Source: Bettongia penicillata ogilbyi (taxonomy: Eukaryota; Chordata; Mammalia; Diprotodontia; Potoroidae). From it: a DNA stretch of 64,000 bases. Under the pieces are notes generated by a model. It saw only the letters and a program-made list of their open reading frames with translations. It was not told where the DNA came from and did not search any database. The position numbers and the translations under genes were made by a program. The stretch is from contig JAJHZJ010000121.1 of assembly GCA_023548195.1 (NCBI GenBank), positions 612,347-676,346 on the forward strand, given 5' to 3'. This document shows, piece after piece, positions 63,054-64,000 of this stretch. The stretch's first letter is position 1. Each line of letters starts with the position of its first letter.

Positions 63054-64000
63054 GTAAGCACTTGGAGGTTGTGTTACTTTGCACTCAGTATTCTATTTGT
63101 TATTATTTATAAGATTTTGGCAGCATGCTTTACCAAGACAGTTCAAGGCTCTACTCGAATAATTTTTGATTATTTAGTCATAAACAACCTCCCAAGGTTG
63201 GAAGGATGGGAGGACAGCAGCCAGGACAACAAGAAGAGAAGGAAGAATCTGAGATAAGAGGTACTCAGGAGGCAACAAAAAATGCCTACATTTTCTGTCT
63301 CTGTGTTAACTGGAGGGATACCAAAGAGACCTTCAATTGTTCTCCATTCATGTGAAAGTTAAATGATATTTTCCAGAATTACAGAAAATAATGTGAAAAA
63401 CAGCTGAATTTTCACGCTTTTGAACATAAGCTCATAGAGCTTGTAGTTTTTGGCACTGTATGCCATTCATCCTTAATCTTAAATGAAACTAATACATGTA
63501 ATGATTAACTTGTCATACTTCATGTAACAGTTCAGAACAAAAAAATCAGGTGAAGCAGGCATGAGAAGTCAGAGCTATTTGTTTCAGTGAATAGACTGAC
63601 CTCATTAACTTCAGATTAAATTGTTGGAGATGCCAACTACTTTCAAATTCTGTCTACTTCTGTAGAAGGTACGCTTACTGGAAGGAAAGGTTGCTTGAAA
63701 CAGGGTATACTTTTATGTTATAACTCAATTTTATCTTAAGTTTCTATTGATGCCCTTGCAAAAGTATACCAATACTTTTTTGACATTCCTGAATACCATT
63801 GTCAAGCTTATGTTCTATGTCCCACTTGAAAGTAATGATCAGAGGGTTGTCAAAGTTGTTACTATTGGAATATAGTTCAAGGAAATGTATATAATTTTTA
63901 CATATGCATGGGAGACACTTTATTGGAGGAGAACTTTAAGAATACATTTTGTTTTGCAAAATCAAATGCTTCTTATGATCAAGAAATAATAAGTATAGGG
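63054..64000. other. Unclassified interval to window end
   Basis: No repeat is recognised in the last 950 bases. A 62-codon plus frame (63069-63257) lacks motifs. If the segment at 62984 is an exon, this would be its downstream intron. Confidence 0.3.

Noticed and set aside
1..64000. A previously undescribed multi-gene system
   Set aside because: After reading both strands I find no clustered genes, no conserved protein domains outside retroelements and no operon-like structure. The unusual signals here are local duplications and repeat architectures.

Overview
No host protein-coding gene can be supported in this 64 kb. The window is AT-rich vertebrate DNA packed with decayed transposable elements and simple repeats, as expected for an intergenic or deep intronic interval. 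Every open reading frame of 60 to 178 codons that I examined is either short and motif-free or falls inside a recognisable repeat. No CRISPR array, operon, tRNA or rRNA was seen.

Organism: the repeat content points to a marsupial. Core-SINEs of the Mar1/WSINE type occur about ten times and carry a characteristic 3' half (ctggagaaggaaatggcaaa, then an aagagt-ggacac-actga tail). MIR/THER1, L2 and CR1/L3 elements are very abundant, and L1 3' ends have marsupial-type tails. The SINE type present, and the absence of the tail I associate with the main American opossum SINE, make an Australian lineage (dasyurid, macropod, koala or wombat type) more likely than Monodelphis. This rests on recall of the families, not on a database search.

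Layout. 0-12 kb: MIRs, WSINEs, an LTR-like repeat (3998-4552), an inverted SINE pair (5.9-6.5 kb), an interrupted L2 (8.6-9.6 kb), two copies of one hAT-like element and a near-perfect 84-bp inverted repeat (11376-11877). 12-16 kb: a minus-strand CR1/L3 split by two later insertions. 16-24 kb: MIRs, an L1 3' end, an L2, and a WSINE with an exact target-site duplication. 23.9-24.3 kb: a 7SL RNA retropseudogene joined to a trinucleotide repeat. 26.9-27.6 kb: an LTR-like element with 24-bp octamer-bearing repeats. 29-35 kb: a hAT-like transposon, a long antisense L2 and a nested L2/CR1/L1 stack. 35-45 kb: more L2, MIR, WSINE and L1. 45.2-46.7 kb: an L1 5' UTR plus ORF1 remnant. 47.6-48.3 kb: a palindromic MITE and a composite SINE with a 13-bp target-site duplication. 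49-50.5 kb: an L2 broken by an L1, a MIR and a 65-bp templated-looking insert. 53.5-55.7 kb: an internally deleted L1 with a 61-bp tandem array in its 5' UTR. 56-62 kb: CR1/L3, an L2 endonuclease remnant, an L2 and a second copy of the hAT-like transposon. The last kilobase is mostly unclassified and holds one weak candidate exon.

There is no pathway to reconstruct. What the window records is the layering of insertions (L2, CR1 and MIR oldest; WSINE and L1 later) and at least two local copying events that ordinary transposition does not explain. Element boundaries are read by eye and are usually good to about 5-20 bases.
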